Below, piece after piece: positions 52,650 to 60,965 of a DNA stretch of 64,000 nt (its first letter is position 1; each line of letters starts with the position of its first letter). Made by a program: the position numbers and the translations under genes. The notes under the pieces were generated by a model. That model searched no databases. It was given only the letters and a program-made list of their open reading frames with translations, and was not told the origin of the DNA. The stretch comes from Kolteria novifilia (GTDB lineage: Bacteria > Planctomycetota > Planctomycetia > Kolteriales > Kolteriaceae). The stretch is from assembly GCA_007748055.1 (NCBI GenBank), contig CP036279.1, forward strand, positions 6,386,001 to 6,450,000, written 5' to 3'.

Positions 52650-53741
52650 ATGCGAACGCAGAAGCTGCGGGGTTTCACACTTATTGAGCTGCTGGTGGTC
52701 ATCGCCATCATCGGCGTGTTGGTGGCACTGTTGTTGCCCGCCATTCAACAAGCACGCGAGGCCGCGCGGCGCTCGCAGTGCAAGAACAACATGAAACAAC
52801 TCGGGCTCGCGATGCTCAACTATCACGACGCCCACAAGGTCTTCCCTCCGGGCATCGTCGCCAACACCGTCGGCACGACCACGACGTTCACCGGTACGCC
52901 GACCGCGACGGCCTCGAGCGTTTCGGGAATCACGCTGATCCTGCCCTTCCTTGAAGAGAAGGCGGTGTGGTCGGCCTACAACATGGACCTGGCTTGCACC
53001 AGTCCCGCCAACACCACGGCGGTTCAAACGGTCATCACCGGCCTGGTCTGCCCGAGCAACCTTCGGGGCGCTGACCGGATCGACATCACCGGATTCCCGG
53101 AAGCCGTCGGTCCGACCGACTACGTTCTCAGTCACGGGGCCTCGGCCAACCTGTCGACCGCCAGCCCCTACCGTGGGTCGATCTTCAGCTCGAGCCAGCG
53201 TCTCGCCCAAGGTGCGTTCAGCATCAACAGCAAGACGCCGATCGCGCGGATGCGAGACGGTACCTCCAACACCTTTCTGATGGGCGAAGGCAACGGAAGT
53301 CCCGATCTCCAGGCCTCCTCGACCATCCCGACCTTCACCGTCGTCGCGGATAGCATTGTGGACCAAGCGTGGGCGCAAGGCTTCCTGCCCGACGCCGCGA
53401 CCGGACCTTGGGGTAGTGTCTTCGGGGCTACGGGTCTCGACGCTTCCTACGACGCGAACCAGGATCTGGAACAACCGGGAGCGTCGACTTGGACCCCGTT
53501 GGCGCCGAACTTGGGCAAGCAGCGCTACGCCATTCAGTCGATCAGCTCCGCCGATACGACCGGGTCACCGGTCGCCGGGGCGATCGGAAGCGCGGCTATC
53601 GGCAACTTCCGTTCGCCGCACTCGGGCGTTTGCCACTTCCTCTACGCCGACGGCTCGATCAAGTCGATCTCCGACAACATCGACGCGGTGGTCTTGGCCG
53701 GTCTGAGCACCGTCGCGGGCAAGGAAGTCGTCGAGCAGTAA
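52650..53741 (+). CDS. DUF1559 protein with prepilin-type N-terminus, gene 3
   Basis: 363 aa from the ATG at 52650, with GAGGAGG upstream (52634-52640). Leader RGFTLIELLVVIAIIGVLVA with pilin-type cleavage and the C-terminal FRSPHSGVCHFLYADGSIKS. Codon use in the first 130 bp differs from genes 1 and 2, but from TCGCAGTG (about 52773) to 52850 it is nearly identical to them. A strong terminator follows 56 bp after the stop. It has its own promoter block. Confidence 0.95.
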   Translation: MRTQKLRGFTLIELLVVIAIIGVLVALLLPAIQQAREAARRSQCKNNMKQLGLAMLNYHDAHKVFPPGIVANTVGTTTTFTGTPTATASSVSGITLILPFLEEKAVWSAYNMDLACTSPANTTAVQTVITGLVCPSNLRGADRIDITGFPEAVGPTDYVLSHGASANLSTASPYRGSIFSSSQRLAQGAFSINSKTPIARMRDGTSNTFLMGEGNGSPDLQASSTIPTFTVVADSIVDQAWAQGFLPDAATGPWGSVFGATGLDASYDANQDLEQPGASTWTPLAPNLGKQRYAIQSISSADTTGSPVAGAIGSAAIGNFRSPHSGVCHFLYADGSIKSISDNIDAVVLAGLSTVAGKEVVEQ

Positions 53742-53797
53742 ACCAAAGGCATCTCGTCTTTACGACGATCGCCATGCCTGTACGCAGGAACCGCGAA

Positions 53798-53822
53798 GCC
53801 CGGGTCATGGACCCGGGCTTTT
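53798..53822 (+). terminator. Rho-independent terminator after DUF1559 gene 3
   Basis: GCCCGGGTC, loop ATG, GACCCGGGC and TTTT: a perfect 9-bp GC-rich stem with a T tract, 56 bp after the stop codon. Confidence 0.85.
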
Positions 53823-53951
53823 GCATGCGCGGGTGGTTCCCGATCGACCTCGCTGGTTGTCTCCCTCGATTCAACTCGCCGCCAGGTGCGATCCCGATAC
53901 GCTGGATTCAGAGCCTCCACCGTTCCCATTCGATCGAGGGCGAGATACGGG

Positions 53952-54644
53952 ATGAACGATCATACGAACATCCAACATGCATTCAGTGACGATCGAATTC
54001 ACTTGGAATTCATTCCGGCCAAATCACGTTACACCGTGGTCGTCACTCAGCGGGTCGAGAAGCACAAGGAAGCGGCCTTCATCGAGTGGCAGCGAGAGAT
54101 CACGACAGCCGCCGCCCAACTGCCCGGCTACGTTCGAACCGAGATCTTCGAGCCGATCGACGAGCGCGGGGTCGATTGGGTGGTGCTCGTTCACTTCAAG
54201 GACAATCAGTCACTGGAGAACTGGCTCCAATCGCCGGCTCGGGCCTACTGGACCGACCGCTGTCACCGCGAGTTCAGCAACTATTCCGTGACCAAGCGAG
54301 GTGGGCTCGAAGCTTGGTTCGGCAACCTCGACGAAGCCGACGCGATTCCCGGATGGCGCATCGTCCTGACCGTCATCCTCGTGCTCTACCCAACGGTGAT
54401 GACGATCACCACCCTGCTCAGCCCCCACTTGAGCCCACTTCCCCTGCCCATCGTGATCCTGATCGGGAACATTATCAGCGTCAACATGTTGCAATGGGCA
54501 CTGATGCCGATCACGACACGTTTGCTCAGTCGTTGGCTCCGGCCACTGGAGTCATCGGGACTCCTGATAACGATCGCCGGTACGGTCGGTATCGTGCTGC
54601 TGATCACCATGATCGCCGCATTCTTTGTGATGATTGGCCAATAG
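53952..54644 (+). CDS. Antibiotic-biosynthesis-monooxygenase (ABM) domain protein with C-terminal membrane segments
   Basis: 230 aa from the ATG at 53952; the frame is open from 53886. The first 100 residues match an ABM domain (YTVVVTQRVEKHKEAAFIEW, GYVRTEIFEPIDERGVDWVV, FKDNQSLENWLQSPARAYWT). The last 115 hold three hydrophobic helices (IVLTVILVLYPTVMTITTLL, PIVILIGNIISVNMLQWALM, GLLITIAGTVGIVLLITMIA). This ABM-plus-membrane layout occurs in other bacteria without a known substrate. It is followed 35 bp later by guanine deaminase, probably in the same operon. Confidence 0.87.
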   Translation: MNDHTNIQHAFSDDRIHLEFIPAKSRYTVVVTQRVEKHKEAAFIEWQREITTAAAQLPGYVRTEIFEPIDERGVDWVVLVHFKDNQSLENWLQSPARAYWTDRCHREFSNYSVTKRGGLEAWFGNLDEADAIPGWRIVLTVILVLYPTVMTITTLLSPHLSPLPLPIVILIGNIISVNMLQWALMPITTRLLSRWLRPLESSGLLITIAGTVGIVLLITMIAAFFVMIGQ

Positions 54645-54679
54645 ATCTTGCCTCGAGTTCGTTGAGGGGATTTCACTAG

Positions 54680-56098
54680 ATGACAGGTGCCGATTGCGCG
54701 GTTCGCGGAAGTTTCTTCGACCTCCTCGATAACCCTTGGGATTACCTAGGCCGGGAGCACGAGGCGGCGCGATTCCTCGCGGATGGACTCCTCGTCGTCA
54801 AGAGTGGGCTCATCGCCGACTTCGGACCATTTGAGGACGTCATCGTCCGGCATCAGGGGCTTGAGATCACCCATCTCGAGAACCGCCTCATCCTTCCGGG
54901 GTTGATCGACGGCCACATTCACTTCCCGCAAGTGCGAGTGCTCGGAGCCTACGGAAACCAATTGCTCGATTGGCTCCAGAACTGGATCTTCCCCGAGGAG
55001 ATCAAGTACAAGGATCGCGACTACGCGACGAACGCTTCGAAGCACTTCTTCCACAACCTTCTCGCGGCGGGGACGACGACGTGCCAGGCCTTCACCACCA
55101 GTAGTCCCGTCTCCAGCGAAGTCTTCTTTGAGGCGGCGGCCGAACGCAACATGCGCGTCATCGCCGGCTTGACCGGGATCGATCGTTTCGCCCCCGACGA
55201 CTATCTCATCACCCCCGATGACTTCTACCATCAGACGAAATCGCTCATCGAACGCTTTCACCGAAAGGGCCGTGGCCTCTACGCGATCACGCCGCGATTC
55301 GCCGTCGGCTGCACCACCGCGATGATGGATCGGTCGCGCCAACTCAAAGAAGAACATCCCGACTGCTGGGTCAACACCCACATTTCGGAGAACCCCACCG
55401 AGGTTAAAAGCGTGCGCGACTTCTACCCTGATTGCCGCGACTATACCGAGGTGCACGAAGTTCATGGCCTGCTCGGACCGAAGTTCACCGCGGGACACGG
55501 CGTCTGGCTCTCCGACGACGAGTTGCGTCGGTTCTCTTCCTCCGGAGCGGCAATTTCCTTCTGCCCGATGTCCAACCTCTACCTAGGAAGTGGTCTCTTT
55601 CGTTTGGGACGAGCCCTCGACCCGGAGTTTCGTGTTCGCCTCTCTCTCGGAACCGACATGGGAGGAGGGAACGCCTTCTCGCTCATACGCGTGCTCGACG
55701 AAGCCTACAAAGTCGGCATGTGCAACAACACGTTGCTCGACGGATCGGTCAATCCCCGTGAGCAGGACACGGCCGAGGCGGAGCGAAACAAGCTCTCCCC
55801 CTATCGCGCCTTCTATCTCGCAACCCTGGGCGGCGCGAAGTCGCTCTACCTCGACGATGTGCTGGGAAACTTTTGGGTGGGAAAGGAAGCCGACTTCATC
55901 GCCCTGGACTGGACCGCCGGCCAACCCGGCACGAGTTGGCACCAATCGCTCATCACGACCGAGGGCCCTACGTCGATCGAGCAAGCCGCTCAATTGCTCT
56001 TCGGTGTCATGGTTGTGGGGGACGATCGAAGCGTCGACGAGACCTGGATCGCCGGCAAGCGGCTTTATAAGACGGGCGACACGGTGGAAGCTGGCTAG
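54680..56098 (+). CDS. guaD: Guanine deaminase
   Basis: 472 aa. Amidohydrolase that converts guanine to xanthine in purine salvage or breakdown, in the cytoplasm, zinc-dependent. The metal-binding motif GLIDGHIHFPQ (H79, H81) is the one typical of guanine deaminases. WVNTHISENPTEVKSV, KFTAGHGVWLSDDELRRF and RLSLGTDMGGGNAFSLIR provide the other metal ligands and the catalytic Asp region. Length is normal. GAGGGG lies 10 nt before the ATG. The upstream ABM-domain gene ends 35 bp earlier. Confidence 0.94.
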   Translation: MTGADCAVRGSFFDLLDNPWDYLGREHEAARFLADGLLVVKSGLIADFGPFEDVIVRHQGLEITHLENRLILPGLIDGHIHFPQVRVLGAYGNQLLDWLQNWIFPEEIKYKDRDYATNASKHFFHNLLAAGTTTCQAFTTSSPVSSEVFFEAAAERNMRVIAGLTGIDRFAPDDYLITPDDFYHQTKSLIERFHRKGRGLYAITPRFAVGCTTAMMDRSRQLKEEHPDCWVNTHISENPTEVKSVRDFYPDCRDYTEVHEVHGLLGPKFTAGHGVWLSDDELRRFSSSGAAISFCPMSNLYLGSGLFRLGRALDPEFRVRLSLGTDMGGGNAFSLIRVLDEAYKVGMCNNTLLDGSVNPREQDTAEAERNKLSPYRAFYLATLGGAKSLYLDDVLGNFWVGKEADFIALDWTAGQPGTSWHQSLITTEGPTSIEQAAQLLFGVMVVGDDRSVDETWIAGKRLYKTGDTVEAG

Positions 56099-56176
56099 GC
56101 AAGAAATGGACCAAGCGCCGCGAAGCACCGTCGGCGCCAGCGACACTCGATTGAATGTAAATCGTTGGAGAGGAAG

Positions 56177-56248
56177 AGGTGCCGGCCGGATTCGAACCGG
56201 CGAATAGCGGATTTGCAATCCGCTGCCTTACCACTTGGCTACGGCACC
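56177..56248 (-). tRNA. tRNA-Cys (anticodon GCA)
   Basis: Reading the minus strand gives a full cloverleaf: acceptor GGTGCCG with CGGCACC, D-arm GCCAAGTGGTAAGGC, anticodon arm GCGGA-TTGCAAA-TCCGC, 5-nt variable region and T-arm GCCGG-TTCGAAT-CCGGC. The discriminator is U73, normal for tRNA-Cys. CCA is not encoded. Confidence 0.97.
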
Positions 56249-56409
56249 TTGAATGAAGAGACCTGAGCGGGATCCAGGTTCGCCTTCGTCCCGATCAATC
56301 ATCGAGCGAGGGTGTCACCTCTCCGTCGCTGGATGATGGCATGCCCGCACAACCGGCATAACCGTCAGAGTCAGCGTACCCGATATGCTATTGGGATCGG
56401 CAAGAACGG

Positions 56410-56841
56410 TCAATCGACTTGAGCGGATGTCGAAATGTGATCCCGTTCCACGAGGGCTTCGGCGACCCGTTGCTGCAGGATATCGACCAGGAGTGAATGA
56501 GGCCCCAGCGGTCCGGCGAGCAAGAAAACCTTATCCGCATAGCGTTCTTGCAGTTCTTTCCGAGCACGCTCCAAGTCCTCGGCCACGTGTCTTCCGGAAG
56601 AAAGAAAATAAGGAAGCAACAGGATCGTTTTCGCTCCCCGGGTAACGCAAATGTCGCCTCCTTCGACGATGAGGGGATGCGCCAATTCGAGGTAGCTGGG
56701 CACCACGCAGCCAAATCCCCGCGATCGAAGCCCCTCGGCGACCCGTTCGAGCTCCTCGTTGGCGCTCTGGCGTCTGCTCCCATGGGCGATCAAAACGATT
56801 CCCAGGCTATCGGTACCGGTGTCGTCATGGAGCCATTGCAT
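56410..56841 (-). CDS. CbiX/SirB-type sirohydrochlorin chelatase (short form)
   Basis: 143 aa. Begins with LGIVLIAHGSRRQSANEEL, the AHGSR signature of CbiX/SirB. VVPSYLELAHPLIVEGGDI and TILLLPYFLSSGRHVAEDLE follow, with the active-site histidines His20 and His88 in the expected positions. The single-domain (CbiXS-like) length fits small chelatases, which insert Co2+ or Fe2+ into sirohydrochlorin on the way to cobalamin or siroheme. Metal choice cannot be decided. No other tetrapyrrole gene is nearby. Confidence 0.88.
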   Translation of the reverse strand: MQWLHDDTGTDSLGIVLIAHGSRRQSANEELERVAEGLRSRGFGCVVPSYLELAHPLIVEGGDICVTRGAKTILLLPYFLSSGRHVAEDLERARKELQERYADKVFLLAGPLGPHSLLVDILQQRVAEALVERDHISTSAQVD

Positions 56842-57031
56842 ACGATCTGACCTTCGACTCGATCAAGCTTCCCCGTTATGATCATAGCGTCGCCGGGCTA
56901 TCGATCCTCCCCCGAGGCGTTTCGTCCCCAGCGGTATCGACCTCGAGGCGGCACGATCCCCCTCGATCCCGCTTGCCGGATAGGACTTCGGCAACATCGC
57001 GCAAGGAGGCACTTCCATCCAACTCTCCATC

Positions 57032-57928
57032 GTGATCCCCGTGCACGACGGCTGGCGTTGGCTCGAGCCTTGCCTCGAGAGCGTGGAACGCCATCGCCCC
57101 GCCGATAGCGAAGTCATCGTCGTCGACGATGCATCCACCGAGCCGATCGAGCGTCTCGTACGACGCCGATTTCCAAGAGTTCGGGTCCTACGACTGGAGC
57201 AGAACGTCGGTTTCTGTGGAGCGGTCAATCGTGGTATCGAGTCGGCGAGCGGAGAGTTCGTCGAATTGCTCAACAGTGACACGCTGGTTTCCGCCCAATG
57301 GACCGAAGAGGCGCTGGCCAATTTCGCGGATCCAAGCGTCGGGGCGGTGGCTCCCCGGGTGAGTCGCTTGCCGCTTCGAGGTCGCATCGACAGCGCGGGA
57401 GATCTCTTCTGGGGTTTCGGCGTCGCCAAAAAGCGTGGGGAGGGCGATGCGAACGAGTTGTATCAACGGCGAGAGGAAGTCTTTAGCGCCAGCGGCTGCG
57501 CGGCGTTCTATCGTCGCGACGTGCTCCGCCGGATCGGCGGCTTCCCCTCTCACTTCGGCGCCTACCTCGACGACATCGACGTGGGTCATCGGTTGCGTCT
57601 GGCCGGCTATCGGTGCCTGTTCGAGCCGGAGAGTCACGTCTACCACTGGGTGAGCCTCAGTTATGGGCGCAATCGTCGTCGGGTCTTGCGCCAAACCTCG
57701 CGAAACAGCGAACACGTCTTCTGGACCAATCTCCCTCGGAAGGAACTTTTGGCCCGCTGCGCTCCCCATCTTGCTTTTCTCGTGATTCAACTCGCGTACA
57801 AGTCGGTCCGTGGCGAACTGGGTCCATGGCTGGCGGGGAAATGCGAAGCGATGCGCGATCTCCCGACCATTGTGCGACGCCGTCAAAAGGTCCAACAACT
57901 ACGCATGCTCGCACCCCCGAGTGCGTGA
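57032..57928 (+). CDS. Family 2 glycosyltransferase
   Basis: 298 aa from the GTG at 57032; the protein may start five codons earlier (see findings). GT2 features: the strand IPVHDGWRWLEPCLESVERH, EVIVVDDASTEPIERLVRRR with the nucleotide-binding VVDDAS, NVGFCGAVNRGIESASGEFV, LLNSDTL (metal-binding DxD-like N-S-D), ASGCAAFYRRDVLRRIGGF and DDIDVGHRLRLAGYRCLF. A C-terminal basic region follows. It transfers a nucleotide sugar to an unknown acceptor, probably surface polysaccharide. It is divergent from the CbiX gene and apparently alone. Confidence 0.9.
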   Translation: MIPVHDGWRWLEPCLESVERHRPADSEVIVVDDASTEPIERLVRRRFPRVRVLRLEQNVGFCGAVNRGIESASGEFVELLNSDTLVSAQWTEEALANFADPSVGAVAPRVSRLPLRGRIDSAGDLFWGFGVAKKRGEGDANELYQRREEVFSASGCAAFYRRDVLRRIGGFPSHFGAYLDDIDVGHRLRLAGYRCLFEPESHVYHWVSLSYGRNRRRVLRQTSRNSEHVFWTNLPRKELLARCAPHLAFLVIQLAYKSVRGELGPWLAGKCEAMRDLPTIVRRRQKVQQLRMLAPPSA

Positions 57929-58164
57929 TCCTGGTCGTCGACGCTTGAAGTTTCTTTTTGAGCGGCGACGTCATCGGGGAACATTAACTACTGGAAGCGA
58001 CAGTGGTTCCGATTTTGCGGGCGGTTGACCGAACGCATCGCGAGCAAGGGCTTGCTTTCTCTTGAATGCGCTATTTCCCCATCTTACCATAGCCGCTAAA
58101 TGTGCTGTCCCGGAGTGCCCGGACAGGTCGAGAAACCCCCTTTCCGCGTGTGGGAGGAATGCGA

Positions 58165-58677
58165 ATGTCTTGTTTTGTGGTGGCTCTGGGGATGACCGGA
58201 GTCCTGGGATTCTTTGGTGGTAAGAAGCACAAGGACTGCTGTCCGCCTCCGGTGACGACTTGCTGCGAGTGCGAAGCGACTCCTTGCAGCAGTTGTGACT
58301 CCTGCGAGAGCTGCGGTTCTTGTGATAGCTGCAGCTCTTGTGATTCCTGCGGCGAGGTCGTCGAGAGTGCTCCGGCCGAGACGAAAGAAGCCGCCAAGCC
58401 CGATCTGAAGAAGGCGCCCAAGCCGCCGAAGAAGGAGATGGAGGCTCCGAAGAAGGACGCCCCCAAGCCGGCCAAGAAGCCTGCTCCGAAGCCGGAAGCC
58501 AAGAAGACCACCCCGAAGCCGGCCAAGAAGCCCGCTCCGAAGCCCGCCGCCGCTCCGGCTCCCGTGGCTGAGGAAGTTCCCGCCCCGGCTCCCGAGAAGA
58601 TCTCCGGTGGTGCGAAGAAGGCTGCCGAGCCCGGCAACTCGCTCAAGCTCGAAGCCGAAGGAAAGAAGGCCAAATAA
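58165..58677 (+). CDS. Cys-rich protein with cysteine at every third position and Lys/Pro/Ala-rich tail
   Basis: 170 aa from the ATG at 58165 with GGAGG 7 nt upstream; an ATG two codons earlier is too close to the SD site. After a short hydrophobic N-terminus (MSCFVVALGMTGVLGFFGGK) comes a Cys-rich part. Residues 41-62 contain eight cysteines in strict three-residue steps (C-x-x-C repeated, the spacers mostly SS, DS, ES, GS). Residues 70-170 are Lys/Pro/Ala-rich, repeating KPAKKPAPKP as in histone-H1-like tails. Metal binding by the Cys part and nucleic-acid or wall binding by the tail are possibilities, not shown. A terminator follows. Confidence 0.75.
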   Translation: MSCFVVALGMTGVLGFFGGKKHKDCCPPPVTTCCECEATPCSSCDSCESCGSCDSCSSCDSCGEVVESAPAETKEAAKPDLKKAPKPPKKEMEAPKKDAPKPAKKPAPKPEAKKTTPKPAKKPAPKPAAAPAPVAEEVPAPAPEKISGGAKKAAEPGNSLKLEAEGKKAK

Positions 58678-58735
58678 GGCCGAGTTCCTTTTCGCTCGCG
58701 GCATCGCGTTCGCGAGCACCCACGACTAACCTCCT

Positions 58736-58771
58736 CCCCGGTGAGTTCCGCTCATCGGGGTTTTTCTTTTT
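58736..58771 (+). terminator. Rho-independent terminator after the Cys-rich gene
   Basis: CCCCGGTGAG, loop TTCCG, CTCATCGGGG with one G-T wobble, followed by TTTTTCTTTTT. 59 bp after the stop codon. Strong by shape and T tract. Confidence 0.85.
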
Positions 58772-59015
58772 CTCTCCCCGCGATCTGCCCCTATCGAAGC
58801 GCCTGTCGCTCCCGCGACTTTCGCCACTCGTCAAAGTGCCTCACCCACGCCATTGGGACGACAGTCTCCATGTGTTACCATGCGCGAAGGAACGAGGGGC
58901 AACCGCGCACGTCGGTGGGAGCGGGGTTCGAAGCCGGAACACACTTCGGGTATCCGTGTCGTCGATCACCATCGGCCCCATTTCCGTGGGATAGGGAACC
59001 GTCAAGGAACGCACG

Positions 59016-59588
59016 TTGAACAAGTGGATCCTCGCCGCGGGTGCGGCCCTGGTCATCGGCGTCATCAGCACGGCCGTGATGGTGCTTCAGCGTTCCGCCT
59101 CCAAGGAAACGGCGAACGTCACCGAAGAAGCCAATCCAAGAGAAAAGTTCGCCCCAAGCGCGAACCTTCCGACCACCGAGGAGGGATTTGGCGGCCCTCA
59201 GACGATCCGCTCGTCAAGCGTCCCGACCCCTCCGACGAAGCAGGAAATCAACCGGGGTCGGCCGGAACCGCTTTCGCTACGATTCGCGCAGGATGTCGCC
59301 AAGGAGCCCACAGCCCCGACGCCGATCCGTCGACGAGGTGGCACCGAGTTGCCACCCACCATTGGCCAGATCCAGGCACGCGGCGGCCGGACCGAGTTCG
59401 TTCCCGACGATGGCTCCGGGGCGCTCATTCTCCTGGAAAACGAGCTGCTCGAGCGCGTGGAATATGTCCAAGCGCGGGAGTCCAAACGCCACGCGGAACT
59501 GCGATGGAAGGTCAGGGGATTGATCACGGAGTATCGAAAGACGAACTATCTTTTGCTGCGTCACGCCGTGCTCGCCGAGGCGATGTGA
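59016..59588 (+). CDS. Membrane-anchored protein of unknown function
   Basis: 190 aa from a TTG at 59016 (AAGGAAC 8 nt before). One N-terminal hydrophobic segment (WILAAGAALVIGVISTAVMV) is followed by an extended, Pro/Thr/Arg-rich region and a helical C-terminus (GSGALILLENELLERVEYVQ). No family recognised. It precedes the M16 peptidase pair by 141 bp and could be transcribed with it, but no function is implied. Confidence 0.6.
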   Translation: MNKWILAAGAALVIGVISTAVMVLQRSASKETANVTEEANPREKFAPSANLPTTEEGFGGPQTIRSSSVPTPPTKQEINRGRPEPLSLRFAQDVAKEPTAPTPIRRRGGTELPPTIGQIQARGGRTEFVPDDGSGALILLENELLERVEYVQARESKRHAELRWKVRGLITEYRKTNYLLLRHAVLAEAM

Positions 59589-59729
59589 CCCAAGTCCAGG
59601 TCTGGTTGGCACTTCGTGCCACGGAGAAGGAACCGAGCCCATTTGACCTTGATGACTCGCGGGGGCTCTGCCACTATCGCCCCGGAGCGGCGATGCGTCG
59701 TCGGATTGCGTCAGAGCGGAGGAGCTTGT

Positions 59730-60965
59730 TTGTCGAACGTCTATCATGAGCATCGTTACGCCAACGGACTTCAGCTCTTGGTGGAGCCGATGTCTTGGTG
59801 CCGGAGCGCGGCCTTCACGTTTTTGGTTCCGGCGGGGGTCTCGCGAGAGCCCGCGACGGCGCCGGGGTGCGCCAATTTGGTGGCGAGCCTCCTGACGCGA
59901 GGGGCCGGCTCCCGGGACAGTCGACAACTCTCCAACGATCTCGACAATCTCGGCATCCAGCGGCACGAGGCTACCGAAACGATTCACACGTCGTTCACCG
60001 CGGCGACGCTCGCCGACAACCTCGAACCGTGCCTGACGATCACGCGGGACATCATGCGGTCCCCTCACCTACACGCCGATCAGCTCGAACTTTGCAAAGC
60101 CTCAACGCTTCAGGAGTTGATGGCGATCGAGGACGATCCGGGCCAAAAGATCTTCATCGAACTCAAACGGCACTCGTTGCCCGAGCCCCTGGGCCGTCCA
60201 ATTCTCGGATCGGCGGAGGGGGTTCAGCGGATGACGCCCGAAATGATCGTCGACTTTCATCGCCGTTGCTTTCGCCCCAACGGCGCCATTCTCGGCGTCG
60301 CCGGTAACGTCGACTTCGAACGCATTCGCGACATCATTGGTGAACTCTTCGACGATTGGAAGCCCATCGACGAGCCTCCCTTTAGCGTCGCTCAGCGTCA
60401 CGGTTCGCGGCAACACGTCCCCGCCGAGAAACTGCAAACCCATATCGGGCTCGCGTTCGATTCGGTCTCCTACAGCGACGCGGACTTTTACAACGCTCAC
60501 GGCGCCGTCGGCGTCCTAAGCGGCGGCATGAGCTCGCGGCTCTGGACCGAGGTGCGCGAGAAGCGGGGCCTCTGCTATTCGGTCGGCGCGTCCTATCATC
60601 CCCTCAAGGACCGCGGCATCATCCTCGTCTACGCCAGCTCCTCGAGTGATCGGGCCAACGAAACGCTCGAAGTCATCTTCGCGGAACTGGAGCGCCTCCT
60701 CCTTGGGATCTCCGACGACGAGGTTCACCGACTCCAAGCGGGCTTGAAGTCGTCCCTGATCATGCAGGAAGAGTCAACCTCCGCTCGCGCCAGTGTCCTG
60801 GCTCGTAGCTGGTACCACCTCGGCCGGGTTCGGCCCTTCGACGAGATCGCCCGCGAAATCGAGGCGATGACCCCCGAGTCGATTCTCGGCTACCTCGAGC
60901 GGCATCCCCCTGGCAATTTCAACATCCTTACGCTTGGACCAACTCCGCTGGAGGCCAGCGCGTGA
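59730..60965 (+). CDS. M16-family protein without the HxxEH active site (partner subunit)
   Basis: 411 aa from a TTG at 59730 with GGAGGAG 5 nt upstream. M16 fold is evident (YANGLQLLVEPMSWCRSAAF, DFHRRCFRPNGAILGVAGNV, GLAFDSVSYSDADFYNAHGA) and the C-terminal RLWTEVREKRGLCYSVGASY is conserved. The zinc site is absent: where active members have HFLEH, this reads ANLVA. Inactive M16 subunits usually pair with an active one, as in mitochondrial processing peptidase. The active partner gene overlaps its stop codon by 4 nt. Confidence 0.88.
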   Translation: MSNVYHEHRYANGLQLLVEPMSWCRSAAFTFLVPAGVSREPATAPGCANLVASLLTRGAGSRDSRQLSNDLDNLGIQRHEATETIHTSFTAATLADNLEPCLTITRDIMRSPHLHADQLELCKASTLQELMAIEDDPGQKIFIELKRHSLPEPLGRPILGSAEGVQRMTPEMIVDFHRRCFRPNGAILGVAGNVDFERIRDIIGELFDDWKPIDEPPFSVAQRHGSRQHVPAEKLQTHIGLAFDSVSYSDADFYNAHGAVGVLSGGMSSRLWTEVREKRGLCYSVGASYHPLKDRGIILVYASSSSDRANETLEVIFAELERLLLGISDDEVHRLQAGLKSSLIMQEESTSARASVLARSWYHLGRVRPFDEIAREIEAMTPESILGYLERHPPGNFNILTLGPTPLEASA

